Shown: positions 11,115 through 20,850 of the stretch, piece after piece
How positions within the stretch are numbered: position 1 is the first letter of the stretch
Layout of the letters: the number at the start of each line of letters is the position of its first letter
Origin: Takakia lepidozioides
Taxonomy: Eukaryota; Streptophyta; Takakiopsida; Takakiales; Takakiaceae
Direction of reading: 5' to 3'
DNA length: 64,000 nucleotides
Assembly (NCBI GenBank): GCA_030704615.1
Contig: CM060733.1
Location: forward strand, 32,550,001-32,614,000
Notes under the pieces: generated by a model
The model's input: the letters and a program-made list of their open reading frames with translations, nothing else
Database searches by the model: none
Told to the model about the DNA's origin: nothing
Translations under genes and position numbers: made by a program

Positions 11115-12500
11115 TTTGTCAACACGGAGGTGCCACTAGTTGCTGGGGACAGTGCCGGTTCGAGCACTACCGATACTAGTGGATACGCGAGACGAGGTGT
11201 GCGGTTTAGGCCACCTTCACCTCCTGTGTCTTCTACGGAAGGTTCTGATTCGGATTGTGAATCAGGAGGACTCACACCGGCGGTGCAAGTTGTTTCCTTG
11301 CCATTGTTGTGGGACACAATGGAGGAGATGTATGGTGCTACCAAGGGGCCACGAAGGTACTCTGGGGCGGTAGGCACCATCAAGTTGGATGATTTTATCC
11401 AAGAGTTTGATAGTTGGTGTGATTTGCAGCAAATGCGCAATCCACAACTATTTACGCATTTCATGGCATGGAAGGGGCTGTTTCAGCACCTTGAGGGGCC
11501 GCCTATGGATGATTACCATGAGTTCAGGCGGGGGCATGAGGTTGAGATCGAGGAGTGGAGGATGTACTAGTCACCCAACTATGTCTCCATCACTAGGGGC
11601 ATTAGAGTCACGAGGGCAGTGGCTACACCTGCCGCTACACCGGCAGCAGTGGGACTGGTGGTACCATAGCTACGACATCCACCCAAGCCACTACCGCACC
11701 AGCACCAGTACTCCTGCCTGCCTTCAACCCTGTTGTGGAGTTCTTCGAAGAGTTGAGAGGGAACTACCAAGGGGTGATGACAGAGAAGTTGCAGAGCTTA
11801 CAAGAGTTCCAATGGAAGCCGACTGAGAGCTTGAGGGAGGCTTTCACTCACATGAGGTGCTTGATAAATATAACCCAAGGAGTTACGAAAGCTCAGGCAG
11901 TCCAATTTTGGTATGGGATATTGGACAAGGAGCTGAGGAGAAGGGTGGGGGATGCAACTCTCCTACAAGCGGCCCAACCCACCTTAGCAAATGTGTTTTT
12001 GCTGGCAGAACGGATAGAGCTCAACATGGTGGAGGAACGAGTGGTCATGGTGGAATTTGCTAAGGAGACACCACGGGGTAGTGGTGCTCCTAGCCAACCA
12101 CTACCTCAACGTGCTCAAGGCAACAAAGGGGCTCAGGTGAAGCTCAGGGAAGGGCAGAGAGGACCTCAGATGCAAGGGTCTCTCCCTTCATTTGCTGGCC
12201 AACAACGGGCGGATGTGGTGTGCTGGACATGTGGAGGACCCCATGTCAAGAAGGATTGCCCAGAGGGAGCCAAAGGGCCGGCACATGCATAGCCTGCACA
12301 GTTGCAGTGTAGGCCTTGTGGCAAGCACGGGCATGGAGAGGCCCAGTGTTATGGTTTGCATCCTAAGTTGCGCCCAGGCCAGTTCCAAGGGAACAATGGT
12401 GGCCGGGGGCGAGGTGGAGCAGCCCAGAGAGGACGAGGTGGCCAGGCACGAGGTGCATGCCAAGGGCAAGCTCAACATGGCCAAGGACGCGGAGGTCAGG
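11115..12500 (+). pseudogene. Gag-like region of element 1, broken
   Basis: The capsid-like part has open frame from 11115 to a TAG at 11570 and includes LLWDTMEEMYGATKGPRRYS and LDDFIQEFDSWCDL. It resumes in another frame at about 11735 (VVEFFEELRGNYQGV, then an RIELNMVEERVVMV segment). It ends with zinc knuckles: CWTCGGPHVKKDC is a CCHC variant, and the second knuckle has lost its usual second Cys and His context. Gag packages element RNA. No ATG in the expected frame was found near the start. The frame is further cut by an inversion at 12501. Confidence 0.75.
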
Positions 12501-13415
12501 TCCCAGAGACGTCTGTATCTGGAAATGACAAGGCTCCATATCCGCCTTTGTGAGGCCCAAGCCTGCAATAACAGCTCTGCCTAGCATCAATGGCTGAGCT
12601 CCCGAGTCCAACAAGACCCACAGTGGCCGGTACCTCTTGCCTGCCGGTCCACTCAAATATAAAATGTCATCCTGGTTGTCTAACATGACAACTCCAGGTG
12701 TCACCATGGCGCGCTCAATGGCTGGCCTAGCTGGCAGCTCCATCAACCTGGCAACTGCAGCTTACCATGGTACCGCCGTGGCAGTCTTGACCCTCAAATC
12801 TGAGGATCCCTTCGGCACTACACCTCCCACTATCTCCGCAGAGGATGAAATAACCTCCCCACTCTCACAGAGTGTAGCTGTCAGCCTGAACACCTCAGTT
12901 GGTCTTACCCCCAGTGTCGCAATCATGGTAGCCGAGAACAATGGAGCCCGGCACATAGATGTGGCCGCCCCCGGCAGCACACTAGCTGCCGTAGCCTTGG
13001 CAACACTAGGTAGTGGTACTACCCGTGTAGCTCTCCCCAATGGCATAGTAACCTCCGCCTCGGTAACAGTCGGGCGAGAACTAGGTGCCATGGATGGCGT
13101 CGACATTGTCTCCGCCAATGTGAATGACTGAGGAAGCCTAGCCTGACGGCTTGCCTCCCCACATTGTGGATCCAACTCCACCTCCGCACCTCGTGGCTCA
13201 GGAACTCGTGCTGCTCCTCGGGTCACGGCTGCAGCAGACTCCACCTGCACTAATGGTAGTGTTGCTCCGCACATGAATCCCATGCCTCCCATATCTCCTC
13301 CCTCAGGAGCAGGAGGTGGACCATCCGGCCTTGGAGCCGGTACCACTTGAGCTGTAGCCATGGCAGCGAGCCTCTGCTCTAGCTGCTGAAGACGGTTGGC
13401 CATGCCTTGGTCAAC
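12501..13415 (-). pseudogene. inverted block of element 1: Gag-protease linker and aspartic protease, antisense
   Basis: About 915 bases that correspond, in reverse, to about 25297-26213 of element 2. Read on the minus strand, the upstream part of the block encodes a linker starting ANRLQQLEQRLAAMATAQVV and the downstream part the protease with LLDSGAQPLMLGR. The ~155 bases that follow the protease core in element 2 are absent here. These antisense frames are not separate genes but the result of a rearrangement inside the retrotransposon. Confidence 0.9.
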
Positions 13416-13785
13416 ACTTCACTCTGGATTTTTGGGAGCAGTCAGCTTCCTATAGGCTTGGATGGCAGTCAGGGGAGGGCCGGCGTGTACAGCTCCCTGT
13501 GACGTTCAAAGGAGGAGTTGCAGTTGCCCAACAGGCAAGATGCCGACACTAGCAGCATTCACAGCTGTAGTGACTTGGCCTGGAGAGTTGCTAGAGGGCA
13601 ACGCTCATTCAAAGGATGACACACCTCCAAGAGAGCAGGATGACATGTATGGTATGGCGGAGTTGCCTGCCATGGTTGCTTAGACTCCATTGTGGGGCAC
13701 GAGCAAGGATTTGTAGTGGGTTGCTGATCGACGGGTGCAACAAGCCTGAGTAGAGGCTTTTGTACCATCAGGAGAGGAGGAGAGT

Positions 13786-14808
13786 GTGGGGATTGCACCA
13801 GAACCACCTCAGTTGTCACCATTGGATTCCACACCTATTGTGTGGCAGTATCCGGATGAAGACATTTGTCTTCTGGACTTGTTTGGCGGGATCAGCACCG
13901 AATTGGCTATTGTGTTACAGGCAGGTGTACGAGTTCGGCGTTACCTAAATGTGGAGAGGGATGAGACTGCACAACGCGTTTCACTTTGCTATGTTGCTCA
14001 GTTCGTGCAGCAGTACCCTGAGTTGTTGCCGGTGTCTGCAGTTCGTGGATATCAGCAGGCCTTGCCAACAGACATTTCGTTGCTGGGGGCGCAGGATTTG
14101 GAGCGGGTTGGCTCCATTGATCTGGTAGTGGCAGGTTGGCCCTGCCAAGTGTATTCATCAGCCGGGCATGGCAATGGATTACGAGACTCGAGGTCGGGTC
14201 TGTTTTGGGAGATGGTGCGGGTTTTGCGCCACTTGCAGCTTCATCAAGCTGTATCTCCAGCATATATCTTGGAAAACGTGCCACTGATGGGCGATTCTCG
14301 GGCCAGGGTGATGGCCAGTGTGCATCAAGTCTGGTCGTGGTTCGGGTCAGCAGTGTTGCTAGATGCAGCTATAGTGGGGTCACGGGCTCATCGTCCACGG
14401 CTATGGTGGACTAACTTGATGTCACCCGCACTGCTCAAGCGTGCATTTGATGGGGTGCGGTGGCCAGCACACCTCACAGTGGATAGCATTTTGGACACGA
14501 GGAGGGAGTCTCAGCGTATGAGACACGATGACCGTTCGCCGTTGGCAGTGGTCAACAAGGTGGGTCAACCACGAGCAGCATTATCTACACTGCTCAGCTT
14601 CCCAGGATCGCATGCTTTCCGGAATAGTGGACCTGGCCTCCTGTGGGATGCTCAGTTACAGCAGTTAGTGGAGCCTAATGCTGACGAGCGTGAGCGCACA
14701 ATGGGTTTTACCACTGGTACCATGGCGGTGCCGTCTCTTTCTGAGGCATCACGTCGTCAGGTGTTGGGGCAAGCAATGGATCTCAATTGCTTGACCTGTT
14801 GGCTATGG
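13786..14808 (+). CDS. retrotransposon-encoded cytosine-5 DNA methyltransferase domain (element 1)
   Basis: A ~340-residue C5-methyltransferase domain in open frame. It would transfer a methyl group from S-adenosylmethionine to cytosine in DNA. Motif I is LLDLFGGISTELAIVLQAG; motif IV is DLVVAGWPCQ with the catalytic Cys at 14143-14145; motif VI is ILENVPL with Glu at 14272-14274; motif VIII is AHRPRLWWTNL; motifs IX-X are around ERERTMGF and RRQVLGQAMDLN. The order I-IV-VI-VIII-X is that of Dnmt3, not the permuted order of plant DRM. It was fused in frame with Gag-protease: element 2 reads through the same junction, while element 1 has TGA and TAG just upstream at 13748-13753. A one-base shift after LNCLT puts RT in another frame. 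The frame runs on to TGA at 14878-14880. Activity of this copy is unproven. Confidence 0.88.
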
Positions 14809-15098
14809 CTGAGCAATGCAGAGTGCGGAGTAAACTTCCCTCGCTGGTCTCTCTGCCTACCGAGACGGTACAGGCAGTGAGTGGAGACGAGCATGTGAGG
14901 ACCACGGGGTGCAGGCATCCATAGCACACGTGGGAGGTGCTCGAAGTTCAGAGGGAGTTGGCAGCCAAGGTGGTGGTGATGGATGAGGCTAGGGATTTTT
15001 CTCAGGTTGAGGAAGTCCTCGAGGATGAGATGATGGGCCAAGATGAGGCCTTGTCATTGACTGAGCAGGTAGGGAGTACTGCTCAAGAGATTGCAACA

Positions 15099-15107
15099 TA
15101 ACAACTA
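15099..15107 (+). promoter_or_regulatory. in-frame TAA with CAR-YYA readthrough context (element 1)
   Basis: TAA CAA CTA lies between the methyltransferase linker and RT, in the RT frame. A stop followed by CAR-YYA is the leaky context defined for tobacco mosaic virus. Element 2 has a stop at the same codon with the same context (28038-28046). This would allow Gag-Pro-MTase to be made in excess over the RT-containing product. The role is inference. Confidence 0.55.
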
Positions 15108-16645
15108 CTGGACGCATCCTCTACCTCTAAGCCCACCGGACTTAAGGTTGCAGTTACGGAGGACAATTGGGAGCCTGACATTGGACCCATTGTCACCGGA
15201 GGAGAGAGACGACGTATACGGCGGTTCCTGAGGGCTTACAGGAATTGCTTTGCCTTCAGTTTGAAGGACTTGGGAGCACTGAAGGGTCAAGAGATCCGTA
15301 TTGAGTTGGCCACTGATACGCCAATCTTTCGGAGACCCTATAGATACAGTGACATGGAGAGGTCTTTGATTCAGATGAGGACTCAAGATCTCTGGGAGGC
15401 AGGTTTGGTGGAGCTCTCGGGTGGAGAGTATGCTTCAGCCACAGTGATGCCAGCCAAGAAGGATGTCTATGGCAATTGGACGGAGAGACGTATGCGCGGT
15501 GATTACCGGCCTGTAAATCGTCAGACCAAGTCCGATAAGTATGCCATGCCAACACCAGAGGAGATCATTGATGCCATCAGGCATGCTAAGGTCTTTAGCA
15601 CTTTGGATTTACGATCCGGATATCACCAGTTGCCGATCAAGGAGGCGGACAAGCAGAAGACGGCATTCTGGGGGATCAATGAGCATAGCAAAGATTGCCT
15701 ATATCAGTGGCGGTTCTTACCATTTGGGCTTAAGAATGCTCCTGCAGAGTTTCAGAGAGTCATGGATAGGATTCTAGCAGGGGTGGACTTTGTTCGGTGT
15801 TACATAGATGACATCATCATCTTTAGTACTACGGTGGAGGACCATGAGAGACACCTTCAGGTGGTATTGGAGCGCTTGAGAGCGCACGGATTGAAGTTGC
15901 ATCCGAGGAAATGCAAGTTTTTCCACAACCAGATTGAGTATCTGGGTCATATGATATATCCTGGAGGATTGGGGGTACAACAGACTAAGGTAGAGGCCAT
16001 TGCACAAATTCCATGCCCCACGGATGTGAGCCGAGTTCGAGCTTTCATGGGGTTGGCAAACTATTATAGACGGTTTGTCAAGGGATTTAGTACCATTGCA
16101 AAGGCTCTAACAAAGCTGACCAAGGTGGACCAGGAGTGGCAATGGAAGATGAGCAGGAATGAGCTTTTCAAGAGCTCAAGGCAAGGTTGACTTCGGCGCC
16201 TATCCTGAGACGACATATCAGGGGGCATCCCTTTCAGCTGCATACGGATTGGAGCATGCTGGGGCTTGGAGCGGTGCTCATACAGGTGAATGATGAGGGA
16301 AGAGAGTTCGTAGTGGCTAATGCTAGCCGCTGGAACAATGCTGCAGAGGCTAAGTATAGCTTATATGAGGGAGAGTGCTTAGCTACAATGTGGGCCGTGG
16401 CACACTTCAGGTGCTATCTATACGTCAATCTCTTCACCCTTATCACGGATCACCAGCCACTCAAGATGGAGTCAGACAAGCTTACGGGGAAGCTTGCACG
16501 GTGGGCACTCATACTCTAGGAGTATGACTTTCAGGTTGTGCATCGACCGGGTTTGGTCAATCGGGATGCGGATGGATTGAGTCGCAATCCATGCACGAGC
16601 CAGCAAAATGACACTGGAGCTCGTGGCATGGTGAGACGGACGAGG
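15102..16645 (+). pseudogene. gypsy reverse transcriptase and RNase H (element 1), frame-broken
   Basis: RT is open from 15102 to 16190. It shows STLDLRSGYHQLPI, LPFGLKNAPAEFQRVMD and the catalytic YIDD at 15801-15812, then YLGHMIYPGG and FMGLANYYRRFVKGF. It copies element RNA into DNA. A frameshift near 16150-16185 leads into RNase H (HTDWSMLGLGAVLIQ, EGECLATMWAVAHFR, LITDHQPLKM), where the acidic D, E, D residues are visible. A TAG at 16517-16519 interrupts the tether, which continues as EYDFQVVHRPGLVNRDADGL. All motifs are typical of Ty3/gypsy. Confidence 0.92.
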
Positions 16646-16647
16646 AG

Positions 16648-18385
16648 ATGGTGCCGGGATGGCATGCATCTGCCTTTTTGTGTATCTTGGCATCAGGAGG
16701 TCAGGTTGGACCTACAACAGGGATGACTGTAGACGGAGTGTCTGAGGACCCTGAGGCTAGTGATGAGCTAGGTGGTACCAAAGATATACATGAGGATTCG
16801 GCTGTGCTGGACTACCTCCGTACTAGAGATAGGGCAGCCACTGTGACTGCCAAGGAGAGGGATCGGATCCTGCAACGAGCCAAGAGGTTCAAGTGGGAGG
16901 GGACACACCTGCTCCGAGTATGGGAGGATGGTCGGGTGAGGACTGTGCCTCACCCCACACAGCGTGCACGGTTAGTACGGCATGCCCATGAGGAGTTGGG
17001 GCATTTTGGAGTGCGACGCACTCACAGTTTACTGCAGGGGCAGTATTGGTGGCGTGGTATGCATACAGAGGTGCAACAGTTCGTGGCTAGGTGCATGGTG
17101 TATAACAGGGTGCGTGCTTCATTCAACGCCTCTATACCACAGTTGCATCATTTACCAATCATGGGATTGGGCTACAGGTGGAGTCTTGACTTCGCAGGAC
17201 CATTGCCACTGACTATGCGCCACCACAGATATGTGTTGGTGATGGTGGAACACTTCTCCAAGTGGATTGAGTTGGTTCCGTTGCCTGACAAAGCTAGTGA
17301 GGGGGCTGCGTATGCATTCTTGGATCGTGTGCTTAGCCGATTCGGTGCTCCAGCTGAGGTACTCACGGACCAAGGTAGAGAGTTATTGAGGGAGTTTCAG
17401 GCTTTGTGTGATAAAGTCTTGATAGATCACCGCACCACTTCTCGGGATCATCCTGAGGCCGATGGCTTGGCAGAGAGAGTTGTTCGCACGGTGAAGAGGG
17501 GTTTGCGCAAGTACGGCTTGCAGAAGGGACACCTAGGAGATTGGGATCTTCAGGTACCTTGGTTAGCCATGGGCTACCGGTTCAGCAAGCAAACCTCACT
17601 TGCCTCCTCTCACCATATTTTCTTCTTCTCTTTGGCCGAGAGCCAAATTTGCCTGCAGGCATTCGTAGGGACAAACTGCCCAGTCCTTAACCTGAAATTA
17701 GACGATTCTGGGACGGTGTTGGGTCAGCGTTGCAGGTGATAGTCGTGGCGGTGCAGAGTTGTTCAATGAAGTCGCTAAGTGCATGCCCATTGCTTTGAGA
17801 TTGACCGAACCTTGTCATTGCCACAGCACGACCAGTGTATACGTTGAGGTATTCCACTACTCACGCTGGTGCGGATATATCGTCCTAGGGTTCGAGAGTT
17901 TATGCCCTGGTCTACCTATGTTTATCTTGCAGCAGACTGCTCCTACGACCCTGGATGTGACTGTGCAAGGCGTGTTATTCTGAGGATTCGAGAGGTGTTG
18001 CCCTCAGGAGTCCTGATCTTGGAGGGTCGGATGGCATGACTTGGAAGGATCATGTGCGTAATTGTGCGTCATATCACCTTCCAATGTTGATGGCCAAGTT
18101 GACCCAAACTTGGCACTTGGCTACTGCAGGTTTTGAGGTGCATGCTCTGTGGTCTGCCCAAAGAGGCAGCCACCATGCTGGTGTGTGATCAATGCTCAAG
18201 AGGTTGGCTATGGGATGCTTGACACCACTCCTGAGAGGTTCCTGACGAGATTGGTTGTGTCCACATTCTTTGGATAGTGGCAGTGGACATGACTGGAGGC
18301 AGCTAACAAGACATGGGAGGCCCACTCATAGGAGTAACACGAGATCCCAGGCTCAATTCACAGGTTGCAATACGAGCGACTAACG
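16648..18385 (+). pseudogene. gypsy integrase with degenerate C-terminal region (element 1)
   Basis: Integrase inserts the cDNA into the genome. The zinc-binding part has HAHEELGHFG and CMVYNR (second Cys replaced by Tyr). The catalytic D, D, E are in RWSLDFAGPLP, VLTDQGRE and HPEADGLAERVVRTVKRGL. After LAMGYRFSKQTS the frame breaks repeatedly. Fragments of the C-terminal module can be read in shifting frames: VILRIREVLPSGVLILEG at about 17970-18030, and HL-P-rich remnants further on. A PHD-like finger follows (18139-18275), then a probable end of the polyprotein near 18383. No chromodomain was found. Confidence 0.85.
18139..18275 (+). pseudogene. degenerate PHD finger at the C-terminus of the gypsy polyprotein
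   Basis: The first half reads CMLCGLPKEAATMLVCDQC followed by SRGW, which matches Cys-x2-Cys, ML-CD-x-Cys and the GW of PHD fingers. After a frame change the next half reads MGCLTPLL and then DWLCPHS, matching the CL-PPL and W-CP-C parts with the last Cys changed. PHD fingers bind histone H3 tails, so the intact ancestor could have guided integration to marked chromatin. The element 2 equivalent is lost, so there is no second copy for comparison. Confidence 0.7.
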
Positions 18386-18515
18386 ATGGGGCAACTCTTG
18401 CACCCGGCCTCTTGATCTATCGAGTTTTAGTGTAGTAGGGATAGTGGTGGAGAACTTAGTGAGGCTATGGTCACTATCGCATCTTGTGGCACTTGGACTT
18501 AGAGGGACCTAAGCA

Positions 18516-18534
18516 CTAGCTAGGGGGGCGATTG
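18516..18534 (+). promoter_or_regulatory. candidate polypurine tract
   Basis: CTAGGGGGGCGATTG precedes TGTGGACTAGTG at 18535. G-runs of this kind prime plus-strand DNA synthesis just 5' of the 3' LTR in gypsy elements. If so, the LTR would begin at 18535, in conflict with the TGTCAAG start at 18722; see the LTR finding. Confidence 0.4.
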
Positions 18535-18721
18535 TGTGGACTAGTGACTACCATAGTGGGCAGCATAGTGGCAGCCTAGTGACTGACTAGTTGTAGCCTA
18601 GTGGTTGGACTAGTGGCTGGACTAGTGGTGGACTAGTGGTATACTAGTGTGTGGTGTGCACATGTGTTGTGTGGTTTTGGACACGTGGTAGTTGTGTAGC
18701 GATATATTGCGGCACGACAGC
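18535..18721 (+). repeat. GTGGACTAGTG-rich module, copy 1
   Basis: About 187 bases built from short variants of GTGGACTAGTGG and CATAGTGGCAG, ending GGCACGACAGC directly before the 3' TGTCAAG copy. A closely similar module lies at 19044-19218 on the other side of that copy. Neither 5' LTR region shows this module. Confidence 0.7.
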
Positions 18722-19218
18722 TGTCAAGTTATTTTTACCACTAGTATGAAACTAGCTAAGAAATAGCTAGCTTTTACATATTGACATTTGGGATTGGCCC
18801 ATTGTCCACCAGGGGTCAAGCGCAGATTTAGGACTGCCCTGAAAAGTGGTTATCTTCACGACAAGCTAGTGAGGCTCATCTTTCTCGAGTTGAGCCTCAC
18901 CTCCTAGCTATGGCGCCGTAGTGTGGATTCCCCATGGCGTGGGGTGCATTTGGCTTGACTTGTATTTGAGTGATGAGGTTATATATGCATGAGTTTATGC
19001 TTCAGCTTTGTGAGCTCGTACTTGTATTCTTCTTCTTTTCATTATGTGGACTAGTGACTGCCATAGTGGGCAGCATAGTGGCAGCCTAGTGACCTGACTA
19101 GTTGTAGCCTAGTGGTGGACTAGTGGTTGACTAGTGTTATACTAGTGTGTGGTATGCACTGTATTGTGTGGTTTTGGACAGTGATGTAGTTATTGTATCG
19201 ATATGTATGCGCACGACA
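18722..19218 (+). repeat. 3' LTR of element 1 (TGTCAAG part plus GTGGACTAGTG module)
   Basis: 18722 to about 19040 matches the start of the 5' LTR at 8152. At TCTTCTTCTTTT the match stops and a second copy of the GTGGACTAGTG module follows, ending ACGACA at 19218, next to ATGG and the resumed host repeat. Either the LTR includes the module and the 5' copies lost it, or the 3' end was rearranged. Confidence 0.6.
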
Positions 19219-19600
19219 ATGGAGTTACATTTAAGGGCTTAGGGTTTAGGGTTTAGAGAACTATAAATGGACAAACAATTATGGAATATGACTCTTTACG
19301 TGGAGGTCGTACAACAATTCAGGAAATATCCCCTCCACTTCGACCGCACCCAAAACTGGAAGCACTAAATTAAATAGGCATCAAACCATTGGAATTAGGT
19401 TTTAGGGTACGGATTAGTTAGTCGTAGTAAGACATACTACTGTATGTATGGCGACCAAAAAATCTGGGAAAGTGTACATTGACTTGTCACCCTAAGAAAT
19501 TAGACTTGATGAAAGATCCCAAGGGCCATTCTATTATGCCCAACCTTGTAACCCTTGAAGAATGTGCATCAAACATTCGAATTAGGTTTGGGTTATATGG
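19219..19600 (+). repeat. tandem repeat with telomere-like core, right part
   Basis: Continuation of the unit cut at 8151: TTAGGGTTTAGGGTTTAG, AATGGACAAACAATTATGGA and the CACTTCGACCGCACCC block appear in the same order as at 7820-7945. Further half-units start AATTAGG at 19393 and 19580. Confidence 0.7.
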
Positions 19601-20306
19601 TTTTAAGGTGATGACAATGTAAGGACTGAAGGTCCCCAAAGTATTGTCTTTAAAGGTTCTAATAAGATAAACAGACCCAGATAAATTGACTTGAGATGAC
19701 ATGGAATAACGGGTGCAAGCAGTATGTTCATTGAATGATTGTACTGACAAGAAAAACGATAGTCTCGAAATAAGTAAATGCCACGCGGTTTATACTCAAG
19801 ACATTTTTAGACCAATTATATTGAGCCCAACAATACGACCATGTGGACCGAGAATGAATGAGATGGGCGAATCTGTTGAGGAGAAGACACTTTGGTGAGA
19901 ACCAGAGAACCAAAAGAATGGATGTAATGTGAGTGAGGAACTGCAAAGAGAAGGAAGCAGTGACATCAGGAAAACTAGGAACTCCGGATGATCACTCGAG
20001 TTTCCTGAAACGTTACAAAGATGAGGTCCGGAAAAAGCTGGTGGTTGGCAAAGAAGGTAGATTAATATTTGAGCACTGAAGAAGAACAAATGGAGAGTGG
20101 AGGTAAAACATTAGTTTTATTCTTGAAAACAAGCCGAAGAGTGAACCTCCAATATGTCCTTGTCAACCTTGTTCTCCGTCCGAGGTTGCATTGTCTTCAT
20201 TGTCTTACTGTTGATTGGCCTCATCCAAATTTGCTCGTGCTTCTCCGCCTCCACCGTGTAATTTTCTTAAGCTATTACGTGTCGTGTTTTTTTTGGCGGG
20301 CATTGT
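19601..20306. other. no gene seen
   Basis: Short frames only, on both strands, without recognisable motifs. It separates the old tandem repeat from the next cluster of mobile-element debris. Confidence 0.4.
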
Positions 20307-20456
20307 CTAAATGACAGAGTTAATGTCAATCCACTGAGGGGGATAATCTGGATTGAACTCCCAAACTTTGGACCAACAATCTCTGTACCTATCGAAATCG
20401 AGGGTACCTCCTTTCTTGGGTCTCCACCATTCGACGTGAACCTTCTTAAAATTCAT
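20307..20456 (-). CDS. unrecognised 49-aa ORF with coding-like composition
   Basis: An ATG-to-TAG frame that starts MNFKKVHVEWWRPKKG and ends WIDINSVI, with several Trp, Tyr and Asp residues spaced as in a folded domain. It looks like the C-terminal end of a larger protein, possibly from a transposon. I do not recognise the family. Confidence 0.3.
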   Translation of the reverse strand: MNFKKVHVEWWRPKKGGTLDFDRYRDCWSKVWEFNPDYPPQWIDINSVI

Positions 20457-20473
20457 GTCTGTCGCGGACTACA

Positions 20474-20524
20474 TCTGATGATCCGGATATCAGTGAGGAG
20501 CTTGATGGTACTAAGGATGTGCAT
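20474..20524 (+). pseudogene. fragment of a related gypsy pol (RNase H-integrase tether)
   Basis: Translates as SDDPDISEELDGTKDVH, parallel to SEDPEASDELGGTKDIH at 16741-16791 of element 1, and stops exactly where element 2 begins (TGTCAAG at 20525). It suggests element 2 jumped into an older member of the same family. Confidence 0.6.
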
Positions 20525-20850
20525 TGTCAAGTTATTTTACCACTAGTGTGAAACTAGCTAGGAAATAGCTAGCTTTTACATATTGACATTTGGGATTGGC
20601 CCAAGTGTCAATCCAGGGTCAAGGCAGATTTAGGCCCTGGAGTGGTTATCTTCACGGCAAGCGCGGGAGGCTCATCTTTCTCGAGTTGAGCCTCACCGCG
20701 CCTAGCTATGGCGCCGTAGTGTGGATTCCCCATGGCGTGGGGTGCACTTGGCTTGACTTGTATTTGAGTGATGAGGTTATATATGCATGAGTTTATGCTT
20801 CAGCTTTGTGAGCTCGCATGAGCTTGTGCTTGTATTCTTCTTCTTTATCA
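20525..20850 (+). repeat. 5' LTR (element 2), 3' limit provisional
   Basis: Closely similar to 8152-8468 from TGTCAAGTTA to CTTTATCA, with a small CGCATGAGCTT insertion near the end. The same uncertainty about the true LTR end applies. Confidence 0.6.

Larger units (their letters stand above)
8152..19218 (+). mobile_element. Ty3/gypsy retrotransposon with a DNA methyltransferase (element 1)
   Basis: An ~11-kb LTR retrotransposon. It opens with TGTCAAG at 8152 and closes at ACGACA (19218). ATGG lies on both sides (8148-8151 and 19219-19222), and the interrupted host repeat continues across the two edges, which marks these as the true insertion boundaries. Order: 5' LTR, ~2.6-kb repetitive leader, Gag, an inverted block containing the protease, cytosine methyltransferase, RT, RNase H, integrase, PHD-like finger, G-rich tract, 3' LTR. 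Methyltransferase and RT catalytic motifs survive. Inversion, stops and frameshifts mean this copy cannot make the whole polyprotein. Confidence 0.85.

Noticed and set aside
12762-13403. Minus-strand ORF starting ANRLQQLEQ as an independent gene
   Set aside because: It matches the plus-strand linker of element 2, so it is an inverted piece of the retrotransposon.
13786-14880. Host methyltransferase gene interrupted by transposons
   Set aside because: The same domain sits at the same place in both gypsy copies and shares a frame with protease, so it belongs to the element.
17600-18140. Chromodomain at the integrase C-terminus
   Set aside because: No aromatic-cage or chromodomain pattern can be read in any frame; the remnants fit a GPY/F-like module followed by a PHD finger.
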